Positions 37,419 to 49,353 of a stretch of 64,000 nucleotides of DNA are shown piece after piece. The stretch's first letter is position 1. Each line of letters opens with the position of its first letter. The position numbers and the translations under genes were made by a program. A model generated the notes under the pieces. It was not told the DNA's origin and searched no databases. It worked only from the letters and a program-made list of their open reading frames with translations. The DNA is from Haemonchus contortus (Eukaryota; Nematoda; Chromadorea; Rhabditida; Trichostrongylidae), in contig LS997564.1 of the NCBI GenBank assembly GCA_000469685.2, forward strand, positions 39,218,448 to 39,282,447, given 5' to 3'.

Positions 37419-39468
37419 GATCCCTGACTTCGTTCACTGGTTCCAATACTACAGAACCAATTTTGTAGCGTTGGATAAGGCTATTATTCCCGATGGAGAA
37501 TACTTTGGTTTTATCAGGAGCAAGGGGTAGCTCCCATAGTTCGGACCAAGAGACAACATGGTCGATGGCCGCTTGCAGCATATCACAATCGGAGAGGCTC
37601 TCAATAACTTTGTAAAGTTTGATATCATCAGCGTACATGGCACACGATACTTGATATCTAGCCACACAAGTGGGAAGGTCAGCAGTGTACGCAAGGAAAA
37701 GAGTCGGAGACAGCACCCCACCCTGGGGAACACCACTGGGAATCTTACGTATAGAAGAGAGCTTGCTCCCGACCCGTACCTGATACGTGCGTCCGGAGAG
37801 GAAGGATTCAATCCAGCGAACAATCAGTGGATAAACCCCAAGTACTTCCAGCTTGTGAATCAGTTTTTTATGCGGTACCCTATCGAAAGCCTTGGCGAAG
37901 TCGAAATAAATTACATGAACTCGTTTTCTGGCGTCAAGGGCTCTGGACCAATCGTTGAGAGAACAAAGAAGGGCAGTTTCCGTTGATCTACCCGCTCTAA
38001 AGCCATGTTGGCAAGAAGGAATGATGTTGTGCTGTTCAAGATACTTGGTAAGCCTGACCTTTACTATTTTTTCGAATAGCCTTGCGAAAATCGAAGTAAT
38101 ACTTATTGGCCGATAGTTCGCGGGATTACTAAAGGGAGGCTTTTTCGGGATGGGAATTATGAAAGAGTGCTTCCAACGAGATGGAACTTCCGAACGCATA
38201 TAGGAGAGGTTAAAGAGAATTTCCAAGGGGAAGGCAATGTAGAATGCAATCCTTTTGATAAATTTCAAGGGAAGAAAATCAGGCGTGACCGAGTGAGAGT
38301 CCGGCCACTGGGTTAATAACTCATAGATCTCCTCCTTATAAAACCACAGAGAGGACTCCATTGTAGTGCCGCAAGAGGAAGAGTCAGCAAGGTTCAGGCT
38401 ACTGTTCTCCGTAAAAACCCGCTGAAACTGGTCAGCCAAAACCTCAGCTTTGATATCATCAAGAATAACAACCTCTGACTCAGACCGATTAAGGGCTGGT
38501 ATTTTCACCGACTTCTTGAGACGATTATTAATATAGGCGAACAATTTGTTAGGATTCTTCGACTCAATAAATTTCTTTTCTAAGTACGCACTGTATTTGA
38601 CTATAGCTTTACGCACCTTCTTATCGAAAACTTTGTAGGCCTCCCAGGACAGTACACTATCGTCAGCTACCGCGCTGGCCCATAGTTGGCAACGGCGGCG
38701 GACCATTCTATCCAAGTAAGAAGGAAATCTGTACCGGGTACAGCTAGCACGACGTAGTGGCACATATCTATCCACTGCATCATGAAGGACAGACAGAAAT
38801 AATTCATATTTTTCATCTATGGTGTCTACAGTAGCAAAAGATCCGACCCAATCAATGCTACTTAAATGCTCCTCCACGGCGTCATACCTGGCCTTGCCAA
38901 AATCTCTAACCCACTTCCTCTGTGCAACAGCAAGTGGCTCAACATTTAGAGTGAAGCTAGCAGACGCATGGTCACTACTACCAATAGGAGGAAGCACTTC
39001 TACTTCTCCTATAAGCGCGACTTCATTACAAAATATTAGATCAAGATATGAGGGTCCACGGGTGGGACTCTTCACAAACTGTACAAAGTTATGTGAGCGA
39101 AACACCTCTAAAAATTCTTTAGTCACAGCGCAGTACCCAGCACTACAGTCGGTCGAGTTCCAATCGACATCGGCCAGATTGAAATCACCTACCACTAAAC
39201 ATGGTGCCTCATAACTGCTAAAATCGCTTATAACCTTTAGTAATTGGCTAGAACTATGAGCATTGCAGAGTGGGGTTCTGTAAACAAGCATTAATCGAAA
39301 AGTGAAATGGCGTACGAAGAAATCAACAACAATTATTTCATATGCATCTTTCAACGAATCTTTGTAAACAATCACGAATGAAATAGTGTTTTTAACTAAA
39401 ATGAGAACTCCTCCTCCTTTTTTTATAAAGACGGTCGCAGCGGATGGCTTCGAATTGAGAACTAACAA
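37345..39468 (-). pseudogene. LINE endonuclease (C-terminal part) and reverse transcriptase
   Basis: A long open frame of up to 707 codons. Endonuclease motifs are GDFNLADVDW near residues 94-103 and SDHA at 165-168. A linker follows, then RT motifs: NYRPISITSIF near 451, FDFAKAFDRVPH with the first catalytic Asp near 522-530, GVPQGGVLSP near 579-588 and YADD at 612-615. The catalytic residues are intact. It ends at a stop just after SRAKQ, where the next frame takes over, so the enzyme is split by a frameshift. The first residues before GGGVLILVK are out-of-frame readthrough, not the true start. Confidence 0.92.
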
Positions 39469-39604
39469 TACCTAGCAGAGGAGCTGTATCGTGCTTCGAA
39501 TTTAACCATGTTTCGGTCAAAAGTACAATATCATAGTTGGTATGGAGCAGAGTACAGACTAAAGACCAGTTATTCTTGATAATTGATCGAACATTAGAAA
39601 GCAA
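39392..39604 (-). pseudogene. LINE endonuclease, N-terminal fragment
   Basis: It reads SNVRSIIKNNWSLVCTLLHT and then YDIVLLTETWLNSKHD. The TETWL motif carries the conserved catalytic glutamate of LINE endonucleases. The frame also opens upstream without a stop to about 39655, so the apparent ATG is probably not the original start. The reading leaves the endonuclease frame at a run of seven A on the minus strand near 39420, after RCDRLYKK. Confidence 0.85.
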
Positions 39605-39657
39605 GCACTTGAGTCTCGGTTGTGACCGGGGAAGTATTAGAGGTCTATTAGGCCCGT

Positions 39658-39685
39658 ATTGGATGCGCCATGCACTTCCCTGATC
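39658..39685 (-). mobile_element. SINE 3' end fragment at the LINE boundary
   Basis: TGGATGCGCCATGCACTTCC starts exactly where recognisable LINE sequence stops. Confidence 0.45.
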
Positions 39686-42600
39686 CGCAAAAGTTTTTCA
39701 CTATGTACATAGCCCACATGATGACTAGGTAAACTCCCAGACATTGATTAAACTCGAGAAATCGGTAGTGTGACAGTCACGGAAACGGTCATCAGTCGCG
39801 GCCCGGGCATCGTGACCGTATCCACTGCTGTTGCTGCTGATTTCGCAAGTGTCCATGGGGAGGTGTAGGGTAGCAGCGAGGCGACGACGGGCAAGGTGGT
39901 CAAGGTGGTACCGGGTGGTCTCGGCCGGCGCGCGTCACCGTAGTGGCTGGCGTCGACGGCGAGTGCTGTGACCTCAACTCGGTGACCTTAGGTGGCCTCA
40001 CCAGCACAGTCATCGGCCGATACCCACATACCGGCACGTTCCCGCCGCTATCTCCTTATCCTCCAGATTGAGGATTGTCTGGGAGTGGCTGGCTGCTGAT
40101 CGTATTCCTGCTATCTTATCACTGATTCGTTGAATTGTCCCGTTGGTGTTCCGTTCTGGCACCCATTCCGAGTTCCAGGTAGTGTCTGGGGATAACCGCC
40201 TGAATAACCCTCGCATGGTCCGCCTGTCCTACCTGTGCTCCACCTTTTCCACTCCAAGAGTTACCAACTACGGCTAATTCACGTGACGGCCGGCCGATGT
40301 CCACCCTTACCTGGTAACTCTTGCACTTTTGAAACATCGCCGCCCGCACTATTACTAGGGGAAGGGGCCCGTCGGTCGTCGCGGGGGATGACGGTTGAGC
40401 GAGGAGGTGCGGAGCGTCCCGGTTGCAAGGGCGTACCACTCGGTGCGGCCAGAGGTCATAGCCGATTGGGGTGGGCCGGGTGGGGGTGACACTGGCTCAT
40501 GGATAGACGAGATGACTACTGCCTTCTGCCGTCGTCCCTGTTATTCGCACCCGACCAAATCATTCCCAATTCTTAACGGCTGGCTAATTTTTGACCACAC
40601 ATGGCTCTTGAGGTTACGGTAAACACCGTAACACCCTTTCCCATGGATCTTTTTTTTCAAGATCAGGATTTTTGGAATTTTTCGTTTTCCTGCGGAGTGT
40701 TCTCTTCGCCTTTGCACGGACTTATATATTTCGCATAGATTTATCGATTGCTATTGATTTTTCAATTATTTCTACACCTTGGCCACCTATTGATTATATT
40801 GATCTGGTCCTTTAAGCGAGGATATAACTTTCACTGGAAAAATCACTCCTTTTCTGTTCCTCACGTTCCCTTTGGTCCTCTTTTCCTCAATTATTTCCTT
40901 ATTGATCGAGAAAACTCGTACTAATCAACTATAAATCATTCGGTAGCCACCTTCGATCTGATGGGTCCCTTTGTTCGGTTTCGGCCTTCCGATTAAACCG
41001 GAAATCGGAATTTTTGAGATCATTCTGTTGTGATATTTCTGATATGTTCGTTCCCCTGAATCTTCTTCGTAAGGATTTGCTTCGTATGGGCTTTTTCCCT
41101 AATCTCTCGATTCGATCAATCAAATAGTCGATGATTTAATTAGCAATCGATACAGCATTCCATCAGATCGTATTCGGCTGCCGCCTTCGCCGCCGCTGAC
41201 GATAACTTGTCAGGGAAGATTTTAAGCTGTTCTGACAATTATGACCATGAAATTCCTCACGGAAACCTCCCCAGATACTCGGTTTCCCAGATGGTTCACT
41301 CTACAGACCAGTGAGAATCACATTTTCAGTCTCAAGCTCAAGGTGTCTCTCGACTGGCGGCTACAGTAATTTTACACCATTTCCCAGCATTTTCCTGGTA
41401 GGACCCGATCAATTACGTCATGTGATCAGGCTTGCACCATCCTGTCGGTCCCAGTTCCTTCCTTGTCATCCCCCACCCCGACTTTCAGGCCGAGTTCCAC
41501 GATAGGTGGTGGTGGTATGCGCTCCTCGTGACTGGTTCCACCTCGTCGCGCACACACCGTACGTGTTCGCCGAATCTGCGACGCGACGCCGTGCGACGTC
41601 GCGCGACACAGGGACGCGACGTCCAAATCCGGATCCGTGGCTCGGACTAGTTCACCCCCCCCTTCCCCCCCACCTCTCTCCCAGTTCACTTTCACACCCT
41701 CATCGACATCTCGGTCACCAGCAGAGTTTCTAGCGTCGTGTCACTTCTAGCTTCCCAGAAGCGGAAGAAGCTCCTGGTAATCGATCCATTCCTATATGGT
41801 TCACTCGCTCCTGGGAAGGTGAATATCCCTCCCAGAATGATGTTTTTTCTCATTATTGAGAGCAGGATTGCTCATTCAGGAATTGTTTGCTGAGTGAATG
41901 TGATCTATGGTTTTACAGGAAGATTTCCCCCAGCCCCCACAGGATTAGTTTAAGCCATGACTTTTCCCTTGTCCGCCTTAGACTAATCTGGTGATGCTTA
42001 TCGCCGCTGAAGCTTCTAACACTGGCTAGATCATCTCCCATAAAGCATTCCTAGCATTTTTCTTCCTACATTCTGTCAGATCGTCTTTCGCCCACCAGCT
42101 GGCATCGTTTGCTGTTGATTTATCACCTACTTCTTATGGCAGATTTCTATTGGCTTCCTGGGGCCTTTATTCCGAAGTATTTTCCAAAAATGAAAAAGAA
42201 AAATGGTGGGGTTTACTGGTAATGGGAGAGTTATTCAAGGAAATGGGGGTTTCAGGGCTTTTGAGAAGGCTAAAACTCACTGTTTATGGAAATGGTGGCC
42301 TGGCTGAACCATGAAGACCCAGTAGATCCAGTTACTGTCTAGGATTACCAGTTATCGCCATTTATTCGTTTTTATCTCCGAATTCCGAAAAGCTTGAGTA
42401 TTCCTGATTTCAATAGCTATGTTGTCTCTTCAGAGAGGTTTTTCTTAAAGCATCTCTTCATAGGTGAAACCGGACCGACCGCCCCAAGTGAAAGCATTGC
42501 TCAAAGCTTTACCTCTTCATAGGAAAAACTCTTATCGAACACACTTCAAGTGGAGTTGGGACGAGTTTTTCGATCGTCGTGGGTGTTTCGCTTTTCCATT

Positions 42601-42849
42601 GAGAATCCATCCTCGTGATGTAGTGCAGCATGGTGGAGGGCGTGGGGAAATGAAGCCGATTGGATGACATACTTACAAAAGTCTGAGTTTTGGACGATTC
42701 ATTTCTTGAAATTCTCAAAAACGCTCTTTTCCCTCTTGAACCTCCTTTTAGCCGATTGATATTTTTCTTCAATATTTTCTTTGTTTCTAAAAATTATCAA
42801 AAATGGCCTCTAGGGAAAGCATGAAGTCTTGAACGTTGATCGAGCCCTT
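39686..42849. other. No supported gene; GC-rich 39,780-40,500 and 41,500-41,700
   Basis: CGGCCGGCGCGCGTCACCG and similar CpG-rich sequence is present. Open frames on both strands overlap and none shows a domain. An 8-bp stem GTTACGGT-AAAC-ACCGTAAC lies at 40613-40632. Confidence 0.4.
41653..41681 (-). repeat. C-rich tract (G-quadruplex potential on minus strand)
   Basis: A run of eight C, TT and seven C, then ACCTCTCTCCC. Confidence 0.85.
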
Positions 42850-43110
42850 TTCTTGAGATGCTCCCCGCATTCAACATCCATTCAAAATCGAAACGGCGTT
42901 TTGTATGCGTATGTGGTCTTTACAATGAATTGCGGTGTCCAGCTGATGTAAAAGCCAGTGATCACACCCTCCCGAACAACTCTAGGACCGATCAAGTGAT
43001 ACAGGAGAGTGGAAGGCTCGATTAGCTTAGGCGGACACGATCCAGGGTTCGAACCCGTGACCGCGCGTATGAGCTAATGCGCCACTTGGCACTTTACAAT
43101 CTCCGCCCTT
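42850..43110 (-). mobile_element. tRNA-derived SINE, full-length copy
   Basis: Plus-strand order: CATTCAACATCCATTCAAAA, GCGTATGTGGTCTTTACAAT, CTCCCGAACAACTC, GGAAGGCTCGATTAGC, CCAGGGTTCGAACCCGTGAC (intact B-box complement) and GCGCCACTTGGC. The B box region looks nearly like a functional tRNA T arm. Confidence 0.85.
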
Positions 43111-43738
43111 TTTATTATTGATAATATTACTTAATATTCACAAAAAATTGTCCTCTCACTCCTCTGGATATAAACTCCTGAGAGATAGGCCAATAGAAAA
43201 TGGAGACTTCACTATCGGCATGGGCGGCACTGTCGCCCCTGATTGGACCAGCTCGAACATTTCCAGCGATGATCTATACTTACTTATGATGATTCTTATT
43301 AATGTAATATATTATAATAGTCAGGACAATTGCTATATTTGGAATATTATTTTGCATTGTGCTGCGCTTCTCGTTGAACTGCTTTCTTAAACTTTTTTTT
43401 TGAAGTTAATCCCTTCCTTTGTCGTTCGCTCTGTGGGCGCTGCCTAAACACTTCAAGCAGTTCATCTTTCGGTCCTTCTCATCCTGCCACTTCCATCTTC
43501 TTTGCTCTCCTTCTTTCTTTTTACCTCTCAACTCATTTTCGTTTTCATTTTGTCCTTTCTTTCTTTTTTTTCTCTTTTTGCCCTTCACTTTTTACGCCCT
43601 GACTTTTCACCTGGTCATATATTTTCCCCTCTCTCCTTCCTTTCCCATTCATTCCTTTTGAGCGCTTGGACTCCATCGTGCATATGAAAAGGTTGTTTGA
43701 GGTCCTAATATAATAAAAGGTGCAGAGAATAACTATCA

Positions 43739-43770
43739 CTGGAATGCGCCATGCGTTCGTTCACCATGTG
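43739..43770 (-). mobile_element. SINE 3' end fragment
   Basis: GGAATGCGCCATGCGTTCGT, then CACCATGTGAAATCGG; terminal signature only. Confidence 0.4.
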
Positions 43771-44599
43771 AAATCGGAATTATTGGAAAGATCGTGAACG
43801 CCTCCATTTTTTTTTCTTTTCTTCTTGTCCCGGTCCTAGAAGCTTTTTATTTGTCGTAGTCTCTGTGATTGATGTGATTGATCTGATGGGGATTTGATGG
43901 ATCCTCTTTTGGGATTTTTTCACACTTCATGCATGTTCCCCAGTCGCCAAAAGCCAACCACTTAACTTTTATGGTTGATCTAAATTTGAACGTTCATCGT
44001 GTAACGGGGCGCTCGGACGGACGCGTTTGTTTGTCGAAACGGCACGAGTTCGAATTCGTTGTCGTTCAGGAGAGGTTTTTATTCCCATTGATGTCTTGAA
44101 TAGCATGGGTGTGTGTGCGATGTTGATCCAAGCGACCGTTGCTGCTTTTGGCTGCTACGTACGGCCGCCGCCGGTCGCCAGCAATGTATGGCGACAACGG
44201 CCTGACTGGTCCTCGTCAGCCCTCGGCCAGACCCTCATCCCCTCAGTAACCCCCGATGTCCTCAGATTTGTCCCCGAGCCTTTCCCCCGTCGCCGCTCTT
44301 CAACAGCACAGCCGTAGTAGCAACGGCTGGCTGGCTTGATTGTGTAAGAATTCGCGTCGTTCAACCTCCATCATCATCATCGCCATCGCTCTTCCCCCAC
44401 TCGGGTTTCGCGCTATAGAACGTTATTGCTGACGGGCCAGCAGGCCGGCTGTGCCACTATATAGTGAGTGAGTGACTGAGTGACTAGTGGACTCTTCGAT
44501 TCCGACACTCAGGACGTCGGCCAAACGCGCGAAGAGCAATCCCCACTGGACGTAATCGACTTATGAGTATGTAGCTGCATACTACTCAAGATCATGCCC

Positions 44600-44692
44600 T
44601 TTCGAATGGTTTTATTAGAAGCCTTAAGGCCTTACAAAGCCTGGGCCTATTTGATAGACCTGTGGGCCTAAAGCCAGGCCTTAGGTTTTCCT
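44600..44692. repeat. AGGCC-rich imperfect inverted repeat
   Basis: CCTTAAGGCCTTACAAAGCC with TGGGCC on the left faces GGGCCTAAAGCCAGGCCTTA on the right, around a spacer of about 16 bases. Strong hairpin potential. Confidence 0.65.
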
Positions 44693-44945
44693 TTCTTTAT
44701 TTGTTCGATTTTTTGTTGATTTTTTGCGCCTAAAACGACATTTTCCCCTGTCGTCATTGAAAAATCTCTTCAGACGGTCACATCTCTCGATTCCTGCATT
44801 CCTATTTGGGCCCTCGGCAGCCACTTATCATCCTTATCATCATTCCCATCTCTTGTCACCTTGGAATCTTCGAATTCCTTCTTTTCCGAGTTTGAACTTA
44901 TTTTTTTCAAATTTTGCTGCCCATTTCTAAGAAAGGATGTGATCC

Positions 44946-45190
44946 CAATATCAGTAGGTAACGCCCTATATGGGTCGATCAATAGCAATCGATATATCGA
45001 TTTCCTCAAGGAAATTGCCAGCAGTTGATTATTTCTATCACAGTTGATGCCTAACGAAAGCGGATAGTCCAATATCAGACAGATGTGAATTGGTCGATAG
45101 CAATCAATATATCGATCCCCTCAAGGACATTGTCAGCCATTAATCATTCCCATTAATAATGTCCTCATATGTTCAATGCGCCTATCGCAC
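44946..45190. repeat. Tandem duplication, 124-bp period
   Basis: Two diverged units. Each has CAATATCAG (44946, 45070), GGTCGAT, AGCAATC-ATATATCGAT, CCTCAAGGA-ATTG and CAGC-ATT. The first holds a 16-bp ATCGAT palindrome. Confidence 0.85.
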
Positions 45191-45716
45191 TTTTTGGGAC
45201 AAAGTTCCCCCCTCGTGATGTGGGAAGAGGCGGAGTCACGTAGGGCAGTCAGCAGGAGCAGCAGCAGCAGGCGCCAGTGCGCATACGCGGGTGATCTCTA
45301 CGGTTCGGACAAAGTACGACACGGAGCGGCCGGCGTAATGACGGTAACCGCAACAGTAGTAGTGTTAGGAGGAGGGGCGGAGCGTCTCGTACTAGTAGTA
45401 GTAGCGTCGTGATCGATAGACGCTATGTGGCAGCAGGCTCGATGGCCAGCTCGCAATAGCATAAGGCTATTCGAATTGATGTCTGGTGGTTTTTTCGTTG
45501 GTTTGTACAGAGATCGACCAGTTTTTTGGCTTTTATCTGGATCGTTATTACCAATTATCACATCGTATTACTCTCAGAAATAATCAATTATCATTATTTC
45601 ATTGCACTTGATCTATCTCGCTCTTAACGGATCTCGTAAACCTTCATCGCTTTCCTATGCCTTTCGGCAAGCTCTCGTACTATCACTGCCACCAATGAGC
45701 ACTAGAGATGTACTTT

Positions 45717-45750
45717 CTGGAATGCGCCATGCACTCGTCTCTTCTCTAAA
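45717..45750 (-). mobile_element. SINE 3' end fragment
   Basis: TGGAATGCGCCATGCACTCG matches the family terminus through CACTCG, then diverges. Confidence 0.45.
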
Positions 45751-46514
45751 ATCCTCGAGGCGATTGGAAGGCCCAAGACCTCTTCAAATGCACTCAGAAT
45801 TCAACCAATCTCGAGACCAATCCTTATGAACACAACATTTCTGTCTTTTTTGAAGTCATCAATATTGAAAGGATCCAAAAGTGAACCTAATGTCACCATT
45901 TTTCTTTCCGTATCCGAATAATCGATTTTGGAACAGGCTCGTCATCTATTACGTTAAATGTGTCCGATCTTATCCGTCCTATTCCATCCCTAAACGCAGA
46001 TTTCATTGAAGATCGTTCGTAGCTGTCAAGTTTTACGGGTGTTTATTTGAATCTGCAATAATTGTTTACTTATTTATCTGTTTATTTATGCACTCGCCTG
46101 AATGCACCACTGATGGAATAATAAGGGACAGTAGTGGGCAGTAATTATGATAGAGGGCAATTCAAAAAGTAATCAATATTTCTACAACCTGGTGGGCTAG
46201 TTCTTATCCTTTTAAGGTCTGTCAAGCTCCCTCAGTAGCTAAACGAACTCGACTTGGAAGGGGGTTCAGTCGTTTACCTGGCCATAATCTCTATGAGGCA
46301 TGTTCAGGTGGGAATCCCATTCAATCACTTCTGGTAACCATGCCGTAAACGAGTTCATGGCGTAACCGTGCGTTCATTATTATGCGAATCAAATATGACA
46401 GTGTGAATAGGTAGGTGTGTATGTGTGTACGTGAGCGCTTAGCGATCATCAAATCGCACCGATGAGCGGAGGGTTTTTTGGTGTCGGCGCACGCGCATAC
46501 GTACCGACACCAAA

Positions 46515-46705
46515 GACGACACCTCCACCACCATCACCAACACCAACACCATCTTGGTCGTCTTCGTGCTCATCGTCATCGGCGTCATCAGCATCGTCGT
46601 GGTCGTCGTGGTCTTCGTGAAGAAGACGACGGCGAAGGCAATGGCTGTGTATAGGGCGGCAGGCAATGACGACGATGACTACGACGACGACGACGACGAT
46701 GAGCG
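46515..46705. repeat. Trinucleotide-rich island (CAC, CGT/CGA)
   Basis: CACCACCATCACCAACACC, then CGTCATCGG and TCGTGGTCGTCGTGG runs, then ACGACGACGACGACGACG. Open frames on both strands here translate to V/D or T/P repeats and are a by-product of the repeat. Confidence 0.85.
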
Positions 46706-48872
46706 CCGACGACCAGTTTACGAAACCAGTCGGCTTCATTCTTGATGGCCTCTGCGCACCCCCCGCGCCACGCATCCCCCAAACCCCATCATCGCGGCGT
46801 TGCACGTTCTCACCAACGTTCTCCATGTCACTACATTTCCCTACTGTACAATATTTACTTACTCAAAGTGGACTTACATCATAAACAACCGCAATTTACG
46901 TCACTGCCGTACTTTCCCAGGTGATTTATGGGAAAAGAGCAACAGCGGGCAGGATTTCAGTCCTTTACCGTTCTGATTCGCGATCTATCAGCACTGAGCT
47001 GTTCCAGGAAAGATTCCATCTGTGAAACTAGCTCGTCTGGGAGCTTCCCATGGGGATGTTCCTTCGAAACTTACTTTCCACCTGAGGGCCCGGAAATAGG
47101 TAGGTAGTAGGCGGTAAAGTCGAGTACTCGTTGCATTCCAAGGGCCAGGAAACCTCTTCTACCCATTCTTGCTTCGAAAACAAGTGGGAGGTACCACCTC
47201 TAACTTTTCTTGCTCCCACTAGTCCCGAATGAATTTTCCTCTCCCACAACTGATGGGATACATTTCCCGGGTTCCTAAAAGTAAATGATAACTTGTAGCA
47301 ACAGTGAACCTAGGTGGATTCCCAGTTGCCTATCAGTTTGAGTGGGATCCCACGAATCGCTCCTTTTGAGTTTTTTTTCTATCTCTCGGAAAAGTTTTTA
47401 GCCATTACAGCTGCTAATCACTCACATCCTATTAGGGCGATTACATAAACGAGTTCGATAGCGTGGCGTATTCCATTTATTTCACATCAGCGCCAATCAG
47501 TTTATCCCTTTTGGCAGTTTTTTCGTCATTTAGCAGCTTGTGCTTCCTTGTCGTTACGAAAGCACCGGTGTGGGAAGTGGCTTTGGGCTTTTCCAAGGCT
47601 CTGGGTAGGAAATTATCACCCATTCCCAATGTCAGTCGTCCGGGAAGAGTAAGGCGCCTGTAAGGTCATTCTGGGTGCATATCATGGTGTTATGAATCAC
47701 GATGTGGGAAAAAAAATTCTGTAGCTTGGTGTAGTGTTTGATATGGCAGGTGTTCAGTCCGTATCTGCCTTCCCAAGTGGGAAATCTAGCTGTTCGCTGA
47801 ATTCCAACACTTTTGGACTTTGTGTTTTCGCCAAGTCTCCTTTCCTCGCGACTGATCCCGAGGCATTCCCGTTCATTTCACGCCTAGCCGTTGAGGGCAA
47901 ATCAAGTTCAGCATGGCCGTCAGTCCTTTGACGTTCTCTGCTGCTGCACTGACCAAGTCCCAGCAGCCCATCCCGTCCCCGCTCTCGTCAACAACACGAG
48001 CATGTGGGGGATTTTTGGTCTGTTGATGTCTGGATGCTGCCAGGCTGCTGTGTTGTCAGTGTCGAGGAGAGATGGAGGTCAAGGTTCTATGGGGATTGTT
48101 TGGGAGTGGCTTACATCATTGTCGTCGAATTTGTTGCCGTTATCTTTAGCTTAATCGGACATTCTAGAACGTTCGATTAAGGGCTTCTATCCGGTTCGAG
48201 TGCAAGCAGAAGAATCTTACGCTCGAATTGCTCCTGTCCTTTCGTCTGAACCTCTACCCTTCTTTCTCTTGGTCATTGAACCCAATTTATTTTGTTTTCT
48301 TCCATCCCCTTCAGGAGATTGTCTAACTCCTCTAGTGCATCGTTCCTTTTTGGGTCCGGTATCGCTCAAAAACGAAACTTACCAGTTAATTGAGCTCCTT
48401 CAACTGGGAAAACTTGCCCAGAAAGTCTTCATCTCGTACTCTATGGGTTCAGAAATCCTAAATTAGCCCGTGTAGTCGCTGAGTCGCTTGTCATTTCCGC
48501 ATGGCTTGCTATTCTTGTCCATCTGCCAACGGCCCGATATCCCTTTCCCCGTTGTGCAGCCTCCCGATTACTTCAGGATATGTACTTCCAAGTCTGAATA
48601 GGAGATCTTCAAGAAATCCTATGCAATGCCAAATGTCTTCATGAATTTGATCCTAAACCTCTTTTTTCCCATTTAATGTCGTCTTTTTTTGTGATTACCT
48701 TTAGCATTTCGTCAAATGTTCATTTGATAGGCTCCACCCATCAGCCTCTACTTTTCTTCTCCTCTTTATACGGTAGATCACTATCCCTTTCCGCTTCGCG
48801 ACCGCTCGCGTCTCTGACTGGAAATTCTCGTGGACCTAAATCGAAACTTTTTAACCCATTGACGACCATCAC

Positions 48873-48894
48873 TGCAGTCCACATGTGGACTGCA
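48873..48894. repeat. 22-bp palindrome, left end of MITE
   Basis: A perfect palindrome with half-site TGCAGTCCACA, 18 bp inside the left end. Its duplicate lies at 49332-49353. Confidence 0.93.
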
Positions 48895-49331
48895 TGGTCC
48901 CGGACGGCCAATTTCTTTAATTTTGAACTGGAAGTTGTTTAATTTTTCTGACTTCGCAAATTTAGGTTATGACTATTGATGATGGTAGCTGGCACTTCAA
49001 TTTTAGTCAGCTAGTGATAAATAGTGATGAGGAGAAGTTCCTCAATCACTAATTCTTTTCATAAAAAGAAATCATAGAAGGGCCACATGTTTCTTCGAAA
49101 AAACACCGGTGTGGTGTAAAAACTGTCTAAATTAGTGCGGAAGGTAGATGTACCCTGAAAACCAAAGGTTAAAATATAAGTATGCATGATGTCTATGCTT
49201 ATTCATATTATCTGTTAATTGCAAAATTAGAAGATTTCTTTGGACCACACAGAATATAGTTTAATTTAGACCTGATCTTATGATTTGATAAGAAAGATCG
49301 TTAAAAGGAGGCGATAAATAAAATATATAAC

Positions 49332-49353
49332 TGCAGTCCACATGTGGACTGCA
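49332..49353. repeat. 22-bp palindrome, right end of MITE
   Basis: The same palindrome as at 48873-48894, 14 bp inside the right end. The spacing differs from the left by a few bases (the CAC between terminal repeat and palindrome on the left). Confidence 0.93.

Larger units (their letters stand above)
36600..39660 (-). mobile_element. CR1-like non-LTR retrotransposon (LINE), 5'-truncated and frameshifted
   Basis: Read on the minus strand, the element has an apurinic-type endonuclease followed by a reverse transcriptase and a C-terminal region, then about 200 bp of 3' UTR and an (AATA)n tail at 36602-36620. RT hallmarks are FDFAKAFD, GVPQGGVLSP and YADD. The domain order and sequence style fit the CR1/Jockey group, most likely CR1. 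The frame breaks twice (near 39420 and near 37355) and no ORF1 is present, so it cannot be autonomous. The 5' end stops at about 39660, where a SINE-end motif begins. Two disruptions and a missing 5' part suggest an aged copy; assembly error in the A7 run is possible. Confidence 0.93.
43111..48850. other. No supported gene; pyrimidine tract and GC islands
   Basis: 43490-43660 is almost entirely C/T on the plus strand. GC-rich patches near 44.03-44.46 kb and 45.23-45.42 kb contain protein-like but unrecognised short frames, for example SVTPDVLRFVPEPFPRRR near 44250. Confidence 0.4.

Noticed and set aside
37558..37986. Plus-strand open frame of 142 codons
   Set aside because: Antisense shadow of the LINE reverse transcriptase.
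43035..43090. tRNA-like segment GGTTCGAACCCGTGACCGCG
   Set aside because: The B box is good, but no acceptor stem or anticodon arm forms a cloverleaf, and it lies inside a SINE copy.
46449..46826. Minus-strand frame with a Val run resembling a membrane segment
   Set aside because: The Val and Asp runs come from GTC/GAC trinucleotide repeats, not from a conserved protein.
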